A stretch of DNA of 64,000 bases from Oscillatoriales cyanobacterium M59_W2019_021 (GTDB taxonomy: Bacteria > Cyanobacteriota > Cyanobacteriia > Cyanobacteriales > Geitlerinemataceae): assembly GCA_015295945.1 (NCBI GenBank), contig DVED01000207.1, forward strand, positions 25,799 through 89,798, in the 5' to 3' direction. Position numbers and translations under genes: made by a program. Under the pieces are notes generated by a model. It was not told the DNA's origin, searched no databases, and worked only from the letters and a program-made list of their open reading frames with translations. This document shows, in pieces, positions 18,429 through 27,928 of this stretch; the first letter of the stretch is position 1; the number at the start of each line of letters is the position of its first letter.

Positions 18429-18680
18429 TTACCCAAAAATTTGGGTGGATGCCCAATTAAAGAGCTTATCGATGATGTAGATCGTAAATGCTAAGAAGCT
18501 GACCATTAACAGCACGGCAGCCGACTCGCTAATGACTTGCTGCCGAGAGGGCCAGACGACTTTTGCGAGTTCTTCTTTGGTTCCTTGAAAGAACTGTTGG
18601 ATGCCGAAACCACTCTTGGAGTCTTGGAGTTCGGCTTCGTTTTTCTTTGCCACGACGATCGACCTCTTTGGGATAGGCAA
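18429..18680 (-). CDS. secE: Preprotein translocase subunit SecE
   Basis: This small SecYEG subunit, 73-83 residues, has the conserved cytoplasmic helix FQGTKEELAKVVWPSRQQVISES followed by a single membrane helix (AVLLMVSFLAFTIYIIDKLF, shown in part). It clamps SecY in the cytoplasmic and thylakoid membranes. The start is uncertain: ATG at 18680 or GTG codons near 18650-18656 are both possible. It is between tRNA-Trp and nusG, the usual bacterial order. Confidence 0.93.
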   Translation of the reverse strand: MPIPKRSIVVAKKNEAELQDSKSGFGIQQFFQGTKEELAKVVWPSRQQVISESAAVLLMVSFLAFTIYIIDKLFNWASTQIFG

Positions 18681-18858
18681 TCGCGATTGCTTGCGTTTCT
18701 CGAGTTCGGGGCTATTTTCCGTGCGAACCTACTCGGTTCGTCGGGCAGAACCTTTGAACTCGAGCGTACCTTAACAGAAAATAGCACCCGAAAGCTCGTA
18801 TCTGTTTGGGCGATCGGACTGCTTTCGGGTTTATTGAGCTTTGCTTGCAGAGGTTCAG

Positions 18859-18931
18859 CGCGCCCTGGAGGACTCGAACCCCCGACATCAGGTTTTGGAG
18901 ACCTGCGTTCTACCAACTGAACTAAGAGCGC
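18859..18931 (-). tRNA. trnW: tRNA-Trp (CCA)
   Basis: The minus strand gives a full cloverleaf: acceptor GCGCTCT/AGGGCGC, D-arm with AGTTGGTAGAA, anticodon arm CAGGT-CTCCAAA-ACCTG with anticodon CCA, and T-arm GGGTTCGAGTCC. The discriminator base is G. No CCA tail is encoded. It lies between rplS and secE, a common bacterial arrangement. Confidence 0.97.
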
Positions 18932-19017
18932 ACAGAGCGAGCCTGCGTCAGCGTCGAACCTCTTGGTATGAGTTTACCATACTGTGGAGTGCATCGGCGC
19001 GATAATTTTGATCGACT

Positions 19018-19380
19018 TTAGAGGGGGCGATCAAAACGCTGTTTGAGACGGGTGGCTTTGCCGACGCGATCTCGCAGGTAGTACAGTTTGGCGCGGCGAG
19101 CTTTTCCGCGTCTGATCGCTTGAATGTAAGCCAGACGGGGAGAATGCACTAAGAAAACCCGTTCGACGCCGACGCCTTGAAAAATGCGCCGGACGGTGAT
19201 GGTTTCGCCGATACCACCGTTCCGCATGGCAATTACCGTGCCTTCATACGGCTGAATCCGTTCTTTACCGCCTTCTTGGATAATCACGCCGACTTTCACG
19301 GTGTCGCCGACGTAAATTTTGGGGATGTCGGATTTCAAATATTCCGCTTCGATCGAGCGGATGATAGCTTGAGCGTTCAT
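19018..19380 (-). CDS. rplS: 50S ribosomal protein L19
   Basis: L19 (120 residues) lies at the interface of the 30S and 50S subunits. The ATG at 19380 starts the family sequence [16 protein letters not shown]. Hallmarks are [29 protein letters not shown] (in parts), the [24 protein letters not shown] core and the basic tail with [19 protein letters not shown]. The open frame extends ten codons upstream. It leads the tRNA-Trp-secE-nusG-rpl block on the same strand. Confidence 0.96.
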   Translation of the reverse strand: MNAQAIIRSIEAEYLKSDIPKIYVGDTVKVGVIIQEGGKERIQPYEGTVIAMRNGGIGETITVRRIFQGVGVERVFLVHSPRLAYIQAIRRGKARRAKLYYLRDRVGKATRLKQRFDRPL

Positions 19381-19744
19381 GTGGGGTTCCCAATCACTTG
19401 CAGCCCCCAATGATAGATCGAAAGGGGTTCTGGCGTCTACGGGTCGCGGGAAATTGATCGGGAATCGGAGCGATCGGTCGTGTTAATTTTTTATGATGAA
19501 TTGGCGGGAAAGTTTGAGCTTCTATTAAGCGCTTTTAAAGAAAAGCCTGAGAAGATTCGCTGAAGTTAAAGACTTGGTGTAGACCGATCGATTTTCCGGA
19601 TTTTTAGACCACAATGGGGGATGTGCGGAAACATCGCGCTTGCCAGTCGTGGAAAATCGTTGTCCGACGATCGATCCCCCAGCCGACTTGCCCGACGCCA
19701 TCGCCGCACGACCGAGAAAGTCAACTTGCCTAAGGACAAACGTT
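19381..19744. other. Divergent intergenic region between rplS and the cupin gene
   Basis: About 360 bases, moderately AT-rich around 19480-19600 (AATTTTTTATGATGAATT, TTATTAAGCGCTTTTAAAG). It must hold promoters for rplS leftward and the cupin gene rightward. Frames across it show no recognisable protein. An upstream extension of the cupin frame to 19640 lacks family-like sequence. Confidence 0.5.
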
Positions 19745-20155
19745 ATGGGTCAAGCTCACGAAGTTTCACCAACGCCGATCGCTTCTGCCGCTTCTTTCCA
19801 CCATGGAGTTGCTGCCACCGAACTCCGTCCGTGGGGGTCGTTTACCATTCTTGAAGAAGGACCCCGATACAAAATCAAGCGGATTGAAGTCAAACCGGGA
19901 CACCGTCTCAGCTTGCAAATGCACCACCACCGCAGCGAGCATTGGATCGTGGTTTCCGGGACGGCAAAGGTCGTCTGCGGCGAGAAAGAGCAAATGGTCT
20001 ACAGCAATCAATCCACCTACGTTCCTCAAGGAACGGCACATCGACTGGAAAATCCCGGCGTTATTCCCTTAGTACTGATCGAAGTCCAAAATGGAGAGTA
20101 TTTGGGCGAAGATGATATCGTCCGCTACCAAGACGATTACGCTCGCCACGAGTAA
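19745..20155 (+). CDS. Cupin, mannose-6-phosphate isomerase type II-like
   Basis: This 136-residue single-domain cupin matches the C-terminal domain of bifunctional mannose-6-phosphate isomerase/GDP-mannose pyrophosphorylase. It has the diagnostic LRPWGSFTILEEGPRYKIKR, the metal-binding LSLQMHHHRSEHWIVVSG block and STYVPQGTAHRLENPG. The ATG at 19745 is preceded by AAGGA. The stand-alone form lacks the nucleotidyltransferase half. A role in mannose or GDP-mannose metabolism, hence extracellular polysaccharide, is inferred from the family. Confidence 0.88.
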   Translation: MGQAHEVSPTPIASAASFHHGVAATELRPWGSFTILEEGPRYKIKRIEVKPGHRLSLQMHHHRSEHWIVVSGTAKVVCGEKEQMVYSNQSTYVPQGTAHRLENPGVIPLVLIEVQNGEYLGEDDIVRYQDDYARHE

Positions 20156-20184
20156 GCGTCCTGAAAACTTGGTATGGAGTTCGG

Positions 20185-20210
20185 AAGGAGGGTTCGACGG
20201 AATCCTCCTT
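20185..20210 (+). terminator. Possible terminator after the cupin gene
   Basis: The AAGGAGG and CCTCCTT arms close over a 12-base loop, followed by TGCTGTT rather than a clean T-run. It lies 30 bases after the cupin stop codon. Moderate support only. Confidence 0.45.
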
Positions 20211-20331
20211 TGCTGTTGTCTGGCAGAAAATTCAGACGTTAATCGCCGTCAGCATTCAGCTCAAACTCGGCTCCTCTCCTTGGGGTGACCCGCCGTACCT
20301 TGTCAAGTCTGAATTCCAACGAGATCGATGG

Positions 20332-21183
20332 CTACGGTATCGGCAGTGCCTTCGTATCGCCGTGTTCGACGACGAACACATTGGCATAAAGGTTAGCGAT
20401 AATTTGTTTGCCTTGTTGGGTCAGGGATAGATACTGTAAGGCATCTTTGATACAGGGGTAGAGATCGCTCCAGTAGGCTTTAGAATAGCTTTGGCGCAAA
20501 TCTCCCGCGTGGCGATAGCCCAAGCGTTGATGATGCCCGGTTTCTTTGAGTTCGTAGTACAGAGCACCCATTTTTTTGAGGTAGCGAGGATCGCTGAGTT
20601 GACCGATGATATCCGCCGCTCTGACGAGTCCCGGCAAACCGAGGGTGTCTTCGTATCCCGGACGGTGGGAACTCGGAGCGCGAGTGTATTCGATATTTTG
20701 GGCGATGATTTCGGCGCAAATGAGCTTGTGACCGCTGAAACGCTCGTCTACGAAGAGTTTGCTGCGATCGACGTGATAGGGTTCGAGACTGGCATCGGTG
20801 GCACCCGGGGGTAGGGAAATCAGATCGCCTTTGCCAGAATCGAAGAGATTGGCTTCTATGCGATCTTGCCGACAGACCCCTTTGATGTAGCCGATATCGT
20901 TACAAGCCAGGGAAATGATAAATTGCAGCCAATCTTCGCAAGAAACCCCACCTTCGCGAATGTGCTTGCCGCGAATGATTTCTTGACCGACCAGCGTCAC
21001 CAGAATGGTATTTTCGACGTTGTGATACAGGGCGTCGCTGTTGGAAATATTTTCCAGTGCCATACCGCCCGCCCAGGCAATGATGTCGGCATAATCCGGT
21101 TTGTAGCCTCCATAGGTGCGGTGGTAGCCTTCCCGCAATTTTTCCACAAAATGCTGAATCAAAATTTCAGTGACATTAAACAT
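20332..21183 (-). CDS. HD-like phosphohydrolase-fold protein with altered metal ligands
   Basis: The 283-residue protein starting at ATG 21183 resembles cyanobacterial proteins annotated as metal-dependent phosphohydrolases of the HD superfamily. The alignable segments are YHNVENTILVTLVGQEIIRG (53-72) and SLACNDIGYIKGVC (91-104). In HD enzymes the second segment carries His-Asp. Here it is Asn95-Asp96, and Asn58 replaces a usual His. Metal binding and catalysis are therefore doubtful. The C-terminal half includes SSHRPGYEDTLGLPGLVRAADIIGQLSD, preserved as an intact helical region. Substrate and pathway are unknown. Confidence 0.7.
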   Translation of the reverse strand: MFNVTEILIQHFVEKLREGYHRTYGGYKPDYADIIAWAGGMALENISNSDALYHNVENTILVTLVGQEIIRGKHIREGGVSCEDWLQFIISLACNDIGYIKGVCRQDRIEANLFDSGKGDLISLPPGATDASLEPYHVDRSKLFVDERFSGHKLICAEIIAQNIEYTRAPSSHRPGYEDTLGLPGLVRAADIIGQLSDPRYLKKMGALYYELKETGHHQRLGYRHAGDLRQSYSKAYWSDLYPCIKDALQYLSLTQQGKQIIANLYANVFVVEHGDTKALPIP

Positions 21184-21428
21184 ACCCAGTCGATCGTGTT
21201 GGATAAGGGATGCCCAGTTGTGGAAAGTTGGCAGAACCGACGATGAAGACAGAATTCTCTGGAGGGCGCGACCCACGGCAAGCGATCGCTCCCGATGCAA
21301 CCCACACCCATTATGACTGGCACGAGTAGGACTGGCAATATGTTTGGGGAACGGGGAATAGAGAATGAAGAATTGGGTCGCAAGAGACTGTACGATGATT
21401 TGCTAGATTTCGAGGTTTCCCATCTCCC

Positions 21429-23012
21429 ATGGCATTGACCCGTCGCAGTTTTCATCGAACCGTCCTGCAATTCGCCCTGGGTGCGATCGTTCCACCTCTA
21501 GCCCTCAAAAAATTGCGACCGCACCCCTCGCAAATTCTCGATATGATTTCGGTTACCGACCGCGTAACGGCAAATCTCCAGACGATTCAAGATCGGTTGA
21601 CGCCCGAAACCGAACTGCTCTTACCGACGTATCTCGGCAACGCCCGCCGTCGGTTTTACGGTCGCGGCATTCCGCAAAAATTAGACCTCATCCGTCAATT
21701 TCCTTTGGGGAGCGGGTCAACTTATCTAGGGGGGAGATCGACGGTGTGGACGGGGGCGGGATGGACGGGACAGCCAACGCTCGCTAGGGATCGGGGGAGA
21801 TTGTATTTAACGATCGGATCGTTTGATCGCCAATTAAAAAAAATCGATCTGGAAACGCAAGAAGTCGTTTGGAAGTATCAGTTTGACGATATTATCAAAG
21901 GTACGGCAACCCTCTATATCAATCCCAATGCTGAGGAAGAAAATCGCGTTGTCATTTTACAGGGAAGTCGGTTGAGTTACTTGCCGAAATCGACGAAAGT
22001 GGCTTCGAGTTTTCGGGCAATTTCTTATCGAACGGGTCAAGAGTTGTGGCGTTTGGGTTTTAAGCGAACGCCGAGTTACAGCCGAGATAACGATAGCAGT
22101 CCGCTGGATTTAGGCAAGGGATTGTTATTTAATGCGGGAGAAAATAGCGTGGGATATTTTCTCAATGGCTCGAGAACAGACGCGATGGGTCAACCGGAAG
22201 TTCTGGCAGAATTGGATTTGTATCAAGCGATCGACGCTCAGAAATATGGCGGAAATTTGGTGACGGAATCTTCTCCGTCGCGATTGGACGATCGCATTTT
22301 TATTGCCGGAGGTGGGGGTCGGGTTTGGGGGATCGATATCGCCACTCGACAGGTTGTTTGGCGGTTTCTAGCGGGAGGCGATCTCGATGGATCGATCGCC
22401 GTTTCTGACGATAAAAAACTCTTTTGTTCGTTAGAGCGCGAACGAGTTCCCGGTCAAGGGGGCGTGTTTAAACTCGATCCGAATAAGCCGGAAACGGAAG
22501 CGGTAGACTGGTTTTTCCCGACTTTAAATCGTAACTTTAGTACCTGGCAAGGGGGGGTCATCGGTTCGGTGGCGCTCAATGACGAGTATCGATCGTCCGA
22601 GATTCCAGCTTTATTTGCTACCAATGCGATCGACGGTAATTTATATATCGGCAGCCAACATCAAATTACCGGACAACAAGTGAAAGATCCGTTTTTACAA
22701 AGAACGTACGATACGCCGTTAATCGTCGTCAAACAGCCGATCGGTGCTTCTATTTCCACGCCAATTTTTACCGAGGGAAATCGCATGGTGGCAGCGGGAT
22801 ATAACGGCGTCTATCTTTTTCAACTGTATTTCGATCCCGTTCCTGCTAATACTCCGAATGCCGTTGCTAACGATCAAGGAGAATTTTATCGCGTGACGAT
22901 CGAGCAAATTTCCCATTTTAAACCGGGAATTTCCTTTGAATCTACTCCCATTGTTTGGGATGGATTAGTGACAATTTGCGCTCGCGATGGGTGGATGTAT
23001 ACGTTAGGTTAA
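21429..23012 (+). CDS. Exported PQQ-type beta-propeller protein
   Basis: This 527-residue protein has a twin-arginine-like N-terminus (TRRSFHRTVLQFALGAIVPP), suggesting Tat export. Repeated beta-propeller blades follow, with the motifs LYLTIGSFDRQLKKIDLETQEVVWKY (split in the family as blade repeats), VWGIDIATRQVVWRF and NLYIGS. These are the AW-type repeats of PQQ-binding quinoproteins and BamB. No dehydrogenase active site could be identified, so it may be a structural propeller. Upstream is the HD-like gene on the opposite strand, downstream proS. Confidence 0.75.
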   Translation: MALTRRSFHRTVLQFALGAIVPPLALKKLRPHPSQILDMISVTDRVTANLQTIQDRLTPETELLLPTYLGNARRRFYGRGIPQKLDLIRQFPLGSGSTYLGGRSTVWTGAGWTGQPTLARDRGRLYLTIGSFDRQLKKIDLETQEVVWKYQFDDIIKGTATLYINPNAEEENRVVILQGSRLSYLPKSTKVASSFRAISYRTGQELWRLGFKRTPSYSRDNDSSPLDLGKGLLFNAGENSVGYFLNGSRTDAMGQPEVLAELDLYQAIDAQKYGGNLVTESSPSRLDDRIFIAGGGGRVWGIDIATRQVVWRFLAGGDLDGSIAVSDDKKLFCSLERERVPGQGGVFKLDPNKPETEAVDWFFPTLNRNFSTWQGGVIGSVALNDEYRSSEIPALFATNAIDGNLYIGSQHQITGQQVKDPFLQRTYDTPLIVVKQPIGASISTPIFTEGNRMVAAGYNGVYLFQLYFDPVPANTPNAVANDQGEFYRVTIEQISHFKPGISFESTPIVWDGLVTICARDGWMYTLG

Positions 23013-23096
23013 CTCTAAATTTTAAATTCTATCCAAATATTACCCAACAATCAAAAATTGCTATATAATACTGTCGTTTATAGAGGAAATCGATCG

Positions 23097-24902
23097 ATGC
23101 GACTATCCCAAATGCTCTTCGTGACGCTGCGAGAAGATCCGGCAGAGGCGGAGATTCCCAGTCACAAACTGTTGTTGCGTGCCGGGTATATCCGCCGCAT
23201 CGGCAGTGGCGTGTATGCCTATCTGCCGTTGATGTGGCGGGTGTTGCAGAAAGTTTCGCAAATCGTGCGGGAGGAAATGAACGCGACGGGAGCGCAGGAG
23301 TGTTTGCTGCCGCAGTTGCAACCTGCGGATTTGTGGCGGGAGTCGGGTCGTTGGGATACGTATACTAAGGCAGAAGGGATTATGTTTTCCCTGATCGATC
23401 GTCAAAATCGAGAATTGGGACTCGGACCGACCCACGAAGAAATTATTACGACGATCGCCCGAGAAACGATTCGTTCCTATCGCCAACTCCCTCTACATTT
23501 ATACCAAATTCAAAGCAAGTTTCGCGATGAAATTCGACCGAGATTTGGGTTGATGCGCGGACGAGAATTTATTATGAAAGATGGTTATTCTTTCCATACT
23601 TCGGAAGAAAGTTTGAAGGAAACCTACGCGGATATGGATCGGGCGTATCGCAATATGTTGCGGCGCTGCGGGCTGAAATTTCAAGCGGTGGAGGCGGATT
23701 CTGGGGCGATCGGCGGTTCGGGATCTCAGGAGTTTATGGTGCTTGCCGATGCCGGAGAAGATGAGGTTTTGTACACCGAAGATGGTGCGTATGCGGCGAA
23801 TGTGGAAAAGGCTGTTTCCCTCCCCGTCGATGCCGAGGTTTCACCGTTTTCCAGTTACGAAAAACGGGAAACGCCAGGGACAGATACGATCGCCTCATTA
23901 TGCGAGTTTTTGAAGTGTTCGCCAACGCAGGTGGTGAAAAATGTCCTGTATCAAGCAGTCTTCGATAGCGGGAAAACAGTTCTGGTTTTAGTTAGCATTC
24001 GCGGAGACCAAGATGTTAACGAGGTCAAGTTACAAAACGAACTGACGAAATTTGCCGATCGCTATGGGGCAAAAACCATTTTAACCCTCACCGTTCCCGA
24101 CGAAGAGGCGCAGAAAAAATGGGCGGCAAAATCGCTGCCGTTGGGGTACATTGCGCCGGATTTGGCGGATGATTTCATTCAAAATAAAAAAGATGTTGCC
24201 CCGAAATTTTTACGGTTTGTCGATCGCACGGCAGTGGAGTTACAAAACTTCGTAACTGGGGCGAACGAAGCGGGATATCACGTTGTCGGTGCGAACTGGG
24301 GAAGCGAGTTCAAATTACCGGAAACCGTCGCCGATCTGCGTAAGGCAATGGCAGGCGATCGATCGATTCGCGATCCGAATCAAACCTTACAAACGGCGCG
24401 AGGAATTGAAGTCGGTCATATTTTCCAATTGGGAACGAAATATTCTGCGGCGTTGGGTGCAACGTATACCAACGAACAGGGGGAAGAAAAGCCGTTAATT
24501 ATGGGATGCTACGGTGTAGGCGTGTCCCGACTGGCGCAAGCGGCGGTGGAGCAATCCTACGATAAGGATGGGATTATTTGGCCGGTGGCGATCGCTCCTT
24601 ATCATGCTATTGTGATTATTCCCAATCTCAACGATACGGCACAAGTTTCCGCTGCCGAACAACTGTATTCGGAGTTAAATACGGCGGGGGTTGAAACTTT
24701 ATTGGACGATCGCGACGAACGCGCCGGAGTTAAATTTAAAGATGCCGATTTAATCGGCATTCCCTATCGCATTGTCACTGGAAAATCACTCAAAGATGGG
24801 AAAGTGGAACTGGTAGAACGATCGACCCAACAACGGCAAGATGTGGCGATCGAAACGGTTGTTTCTCTGCTGAAAGAGAAAATCGCCGCCGGATTATCCT
24901 AA
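23097..24902 (+). CDS. proS: Prolyl-tRNA synthetase, bacterial type
   Basis: This class II synthetase charges tRNA-Pro. The 601-residue length and the editing (INS) domain inserted between motifs 2 and 3 mark the bacterial type. Motif 2 appears as [20 protein letters not shown] with KDGYSFH, preceded by [10 protein letters not shown]. Motif 3 is [14 protein letters not shown]. The C-terminal anticodon-binding domain has [20 protein letters not shown]. The ATG at 23097 ([19 protein letters not shown]) matches the family start. The frame extends 13 codons upstream. Confidence 0.97.
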   Translation: MRLSQMLFVTLREDPAEAEIPSHKLLLRAGYIRRIGSGVYAYLPLMWRVLQKVSQIVREEMNATGAQECLLPQLQPADLWRESGRWDTYTKAEGIMFSLIDRQNRELGLGPTHEEIITTIARETIRSYRQLPLHLYQIQSKFRDEIRPRFGLMRGREFIMKDGYSFHTSEESLKETYADMDRAYRNMLRRCGLKFQAVEADSGAIGGSGSQEFMVLADAGEDEVLYTEDGAYAANVEKAVSLPVDAEVSPFSSYEKRETPGTDTIASLCEFLKCSPTQVVKNVLYQAVFDSGKTVLVLVSIRGDQDVNEVKLQNELTKFADRYGAKTILTLTVPDEEAQKKWAAKSLPLGYIAPDLADDFIQNKKDVAPKFLRFVDRTAVELQNFVTGANEAGYHVVGANWGSEFKLPETVADLRKAMAGDRSIRDPNQTLQTARGIEVGHIFQLGTKYSAALGATYTNEQGEEKPLIMGCYGVGVSRLAQAAVEQSYDKDGIIWPVAIAPYHAIVIIPNLNDTAQVSAAEQLYSELNTAGVETLLDDRDERAGVKFKDADLIGIPYRIVTGKSLKDGKVELVERSTQQRQDVAIETVVSLLKEKIAAGLS

Positions 24903-24960
24903 AAGTCCGAATGGGAATGGGGAGAGCCGGGAAAAAAGGGAAGAGAAACAACTAACCATC

Positions 24961-24992
24961 ATGGTGCGTTTCGTCCCTCAACACACCCTACC
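24961..24992 (+). repeat. Dispersed GGTGCG...CACCCTACC repeat, copy 2
   Basis: It begins ATGGTGCGTTTCGTCC and ends CAACACACCCTACC. It is the same element as at 6661 and 46197 and lies in the spacer after proS, followed at once by CCCCAAA heptamers (about 25003-25023). Confidence 0.75.
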
Positions 24993-25002
24993 TACTCACA
25001 AA

Positions 25003-25023
25003 CCCCAAACCCCAAACCCCAAA
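25003..25023. repeat. CCCCAAA heptamer repeat (STRR type)
   Basis: Three tandem CCCCAAA units in the proS/MBL spacer. No coding or structural role is evident. Confidence 0.6.
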
Positions 25024-25129
25024 CTTCTTGACGTGTCGATCCCCGATCTTGGTAGCATCAAGTATGTAGACGCAACACGCCGCCCGATCGTCTGCGAGCG
25101 AGTCCGGCGTAGCTTGGGGAACGGAAAGT

Positions 25130-26719
25130 ATGGATCTCGAATGTCTGCCCTACGGTGCGGGTCACGAAGATGAGGGGATCTGTGTGTGGTTGCGGATGGG
25201 ACCTCACCGCATTTTGCTCGACTGCGGTCTGAGGGATATTTCGGTATTGTTGGGGGAACAGTCGCGGTTGCGGGTTGCGGATTTGGTGTTGTGCAGCAAT
25301 GCCAACGCCGACAGAGCGAGGGGATTGCTGTACTTACATCGCGCCGCCCCCAGCTTACCTATTTTTGCCAGCGAAGTGACCGCGCAGTTGTTACCGCTCA
25401 ATTGGCTTGACGAAACTGAAGTTCCTGCATTTTGCCAGGGATTGCCGTGGCGATCGCCCGTCGAGTTACAGGAAGATTTGTGGGTGGAATTGTTCCCCGC
25501 CGGACATTTGCCGGGGGGATCGCTGTTGCGGCTGACCTACTCGGGAGGCGATTATCCTTGTACAGTGGTGTATACTGGCGATTTCTTGCTGTCCAATTCG
25601 CGCCTGGTAGATGGCTTGCCCCTTGAAGAGTTGCGCGCGTTAGCTCCCGATGTTCTCATCGTCGAAGGCAGTTACGGAACCGCTCGCTATCCCCGGCGGC
25701 GTACCCAAGAAAACCAGCTTGCCGAACGCATCGAACGATCGATCGCCACCCGCGAATCGGTGTTACTTCCCGTCTCTCCCCTGGGACTGGCACAAGAACT
25801 GCTGATGCTGCTGCGTTCCCACCACCACTTTACCGGACGCGACCTGGATATTTGGGTAGACGATACCATTGCCGCTGGATGCGATGCCTATTTGCAACTG
25901 TTGCCGCACTTTCTCACCGCCGTCCAAAATTTCGCCCGCCACCAACCCCTGTTTTGGGACGATCGCATTCGTCCCCGGATGCGGCGGTTAACCCCCGAAG
26001 CGAGATCGTCTTTGGGCAAAACTCCGGCGATCGTTTTGATTTCTGCCGAATCCGAGGTTTCCCCCTATTGCCAGAGAGGGTCTTGGATGATTTTATTGCA
26101 ACAGCAACCGGGTTATCCTTCTGCAGAAGACAACTTAGAGGTCGCCAGTTCTGCCTCCATCAAAATCGAAACCTATTTACTTAGCGAACACTGCGATGTT
26201 GCCGGAACCACCCAACTGATCCACAACTTGCGCCCCCAACACGTGGCGATCGTTCGCGGTTCCCCGGCGTACCTTGCCGACCTCTCCAACCTGGAAGAGT
26301 TGCGAAACCGCTATCAGTTGCACTGTCCGGCAAGTGGTACGTTAGTCGAACTGCCGCTGCGCGAAAAATTCGTCCCGTCGGAACTAACCGAAACCCAATA
26401 TGAGGGGGAAATCTCCGAACACGAATGGGGCGTTGCTGCCATCCTACCCGCCGCCATTGCTGCCGATGCGCGATGGCAGCAGTTTGCCGATACCGGAGTG
26501 ATCGAAACGCGCTGGCAAGGAGACGAGTTGGTGTTGCGGGGAATTTCCCAGCGAGAATTGTTGGAGAGAGGGCGCGATCGTCCGATTCCGGCAGAGGCTC
26601 CGTTTTGCGCCAACTGCACCCACTACCGCGCCGGACAATGCTGGAATCAAGCCTCGCCGCTATGGGGCTTCAAAGTCGCACCTGATGGCAGTTGTCCTGT
26701 TTTTGAGGGGAGGGATTAG
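25130..26719 (+). CDS. Metallo-beta-lactamase-fold protein with degenerate metal site and C-terminal Cys motif
   Basis: The 529-residue protein has the beta-CASP-like MBL layout: an N-terminal ILLDCG strand (28-33), LFPAGHLPGGSLLRL with His126, VVYTGDF with Asp151 and SEHCDVAGT later. The signature HxHxDH motif is replaced by SNANADRARG (56-65), so the main metal ligands are absent. The C-terminus has a compact cysteine motif, Cys493, Cys496, Cys504 and Cys522, in a setting like CxxCxxYxxGxCxNxxSP...CPxFE that could bind a metal or Fe-S cluster. The family may be RNA-related by fold. Activity is unknown. Confidence 0.78.
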   Translation: MDLECLPYGAGHEDEGICVWLRMGPHRILLDCGLRDISVLLGEQSRLRVADLVLCSNANADRARGLLYLHRAAPSLPIFASEVTAQLLPLNWLDETEVPAFCQGLPWRSPVELQEDLWVELFPAGHLPGGSLLRLTYSGGDYPCTVVYTGDFLLSNSRLVDGLPLEELRALAPDVLIVEGSYGTARYPRRRTQENQLAERIERSIATRESVLLPVSPLGLAQELLMLLRSHHHFTGRDLDIWVDDTIAAGCDAYLQLLPHFLTAVQNFARHQPLFWDDRIRPRMRRLTPEARSSLGKTPAIVLISAESEVSPYCQRGSWMILLQQQPGYPSAEDNLEVASSASIKIETYLLSEHCDVAGTTQLIHNLRPQHVAIVRGSPAYLADLSNLEELRNRYQLHCPASGTLVELPLREKFVPSELTETQYEGEISEHEWGVAAILPAAIAADARWQQFADTGVIETRWQGDELVLRGISQRELLERGRDRPIPAEAPFCANCTHYRAGQCWNQASPLWGFKVAPDGSCPVFEGRD

Positions 26720-26789
26720 GGGTTTGGGGTTTGTTATTGGTCACTGTTGTCTTCCCCTGCTCCCGATTCTGTAGGCGCAGCCGAAAACC

Positions 26790-26847
26790 GGGCGAATGCC
26801 ATTCGCCCCTACCCAAATTTGTCCTAACTGCCTTGGCAATGGCTATA
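26790..26847. repeat. Palindromic GGGCGAATG repeat, copy 1
   Basis: A perfect palindrome GGGCGAATG-C-CATTCGCCC (26790-26808) is followed by CTACCCAAATTTGTCC and, after about 30 bases, GGCTATA. The same arrangement in diverged form occurs at 54961-55063. Intergenic between the MBL gene and cpcG. Confidence 0.65.
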
Positions 26848-27012
26848 CTCCTGATTCTGAACTCCTGCAACTCCTGCAACTCCTGAACTTCTTTTTATAA
26901 AAAAATATTACAGATTGTGACTTTTACTCAGAAACGTGAGATTTGTATTAAAGCAAGCCCCTAAAATCCAAAACTCAATAACTAAACGTTAGAATCTTAC
27001 GGAGACGTTAAC

Positions 27013-27774
27013 GTGGCAATACCTTTACTAGACTATAAGCCCTCGGCGCCCAATACGCGGGTGGCTGGATACGAGGTTCCCGGCGACGAGCAACCCAAAA
27101 TTTACAATACGGAAAATTTGCCCTCCGGCACGGGCATGGACGAGGTGATCTGGGCGGCTTATCGCCAGATTTTCAGCGAACACCAAATCCTGAAGAGCAA
27201 TCGCCAAGTGGCATTGGAATCGCAACTGCGCGACGGTCGGATCACCGTTCGCGAGTTTATTCGCGGGTTGGTGCTGTCGGACTCGTTCCGCCGCCGCAAT
27301 TTCGATACCAATAATAATTATCGGTTTGCGGAAATGTGCGTGCAGCGCGTCTTAGGTCGCGATGTCTACAGCGAACGGGAAAAGATTGCTTGGTCGATCG
27401 TCATTGTGAATGAAGGCATTCGCGGTTTCATCGATGCGTTGCTGTCTAGCGACGAATATCTGGAAAACTTCGGCGATACGATCGTGCCTTACCAACGCCG
27501 TCGGATTTTGCCTCAACGAGCTCAGGGAGAGACCCCGTTCAACCTGAAAACACCCCGTTATGGCGAATACCACCGCTCGATTCTGGGCTTCCCCCAAACG
27601 GTTTGGCAAAACCAAGTTCGTCGCTTCGTTCCCCAAGAACAGAAAGCCCAGGCAGGCAGTCCCGCATTGTTCCTCAATATGGCTCGTTCGGTCAACTTGC
27701 CGTCCAATCCGGGCGGACGGGTTGCGACTCAAACCATCAACTACATGGCATCGGTGCCCCGTCGCGATCGCTAA
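27013..27774 (+). CDS. cpcG: Phycobilisome rod-core linker polypeptide CpcG
   Basis: CpcG joins phycocyanin rods to the allophycocyanin core on the thylakoid surface. The 253-residue product begins AIPLLDYKPSAPNTRV and contains the linker (Pfam PBS linker) domain at about 15-180, with VRDFIRGL-like REFIRGLVLSDSF and NNYRFAEMCVQRVLGRDVY. The basic C-terminus is typical. The start codon is GTG at 27013, with GGAG 9 bases upstream. It stands alone without cpcBA. A terminator-like hairpin follows. A second family copy elsewhere is common in cyanobacteria. Confidence 0.96.
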   Translation: MAIPLLDYKPSAPNTRVAGYEVPGDEQPKIYNTENLPSGTGMDEVIWAAYRQIFSEHQILKSNRQVALESQLRDGRITVREFIRGLVLSDSFRRRNFDTNNNYRFAEMCVQRVLGRDVYSEREKIAWSIVIVNEGIRGFIDALLSSDEYLENFGDTIVPYQRRRILPQRAQGETPFNLKTPRYGEYHRSILGFPQTVWQNQVRRFVPQEQKAQAGSPALFLNMARSVNLPSNPGGRVATQTINYMASVPRRDR

Positions 27775-27822
27775 GACGGTGAGGGTCGAGCATGCTGTTT
27801 GAGCCTGCTCTTCAATCCATCG

Positions 27823-27887
27823 GAGCGGGTTTAGCAAATGGGGGATCGATTGCCGATGTCTTGTTTGAGAAGCCCGCTCTTGTTTTA
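27823..27887 (+). terminator. Terminator after cpcG
   Basis: GAGCGGGTTT (27823-27832) pairs with AAGCCCGCTC (27870-27879, one G-T pair), followed by TTGTTTT. The loop is long (about 37 bases). It fits transcript end for cpcG. Confidence 0.65.
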
Positions 27888-27928
27888 GGGGTTAGAGGTT
27901 AGGGGTTTGAAGAACCTACAACCCGCAA

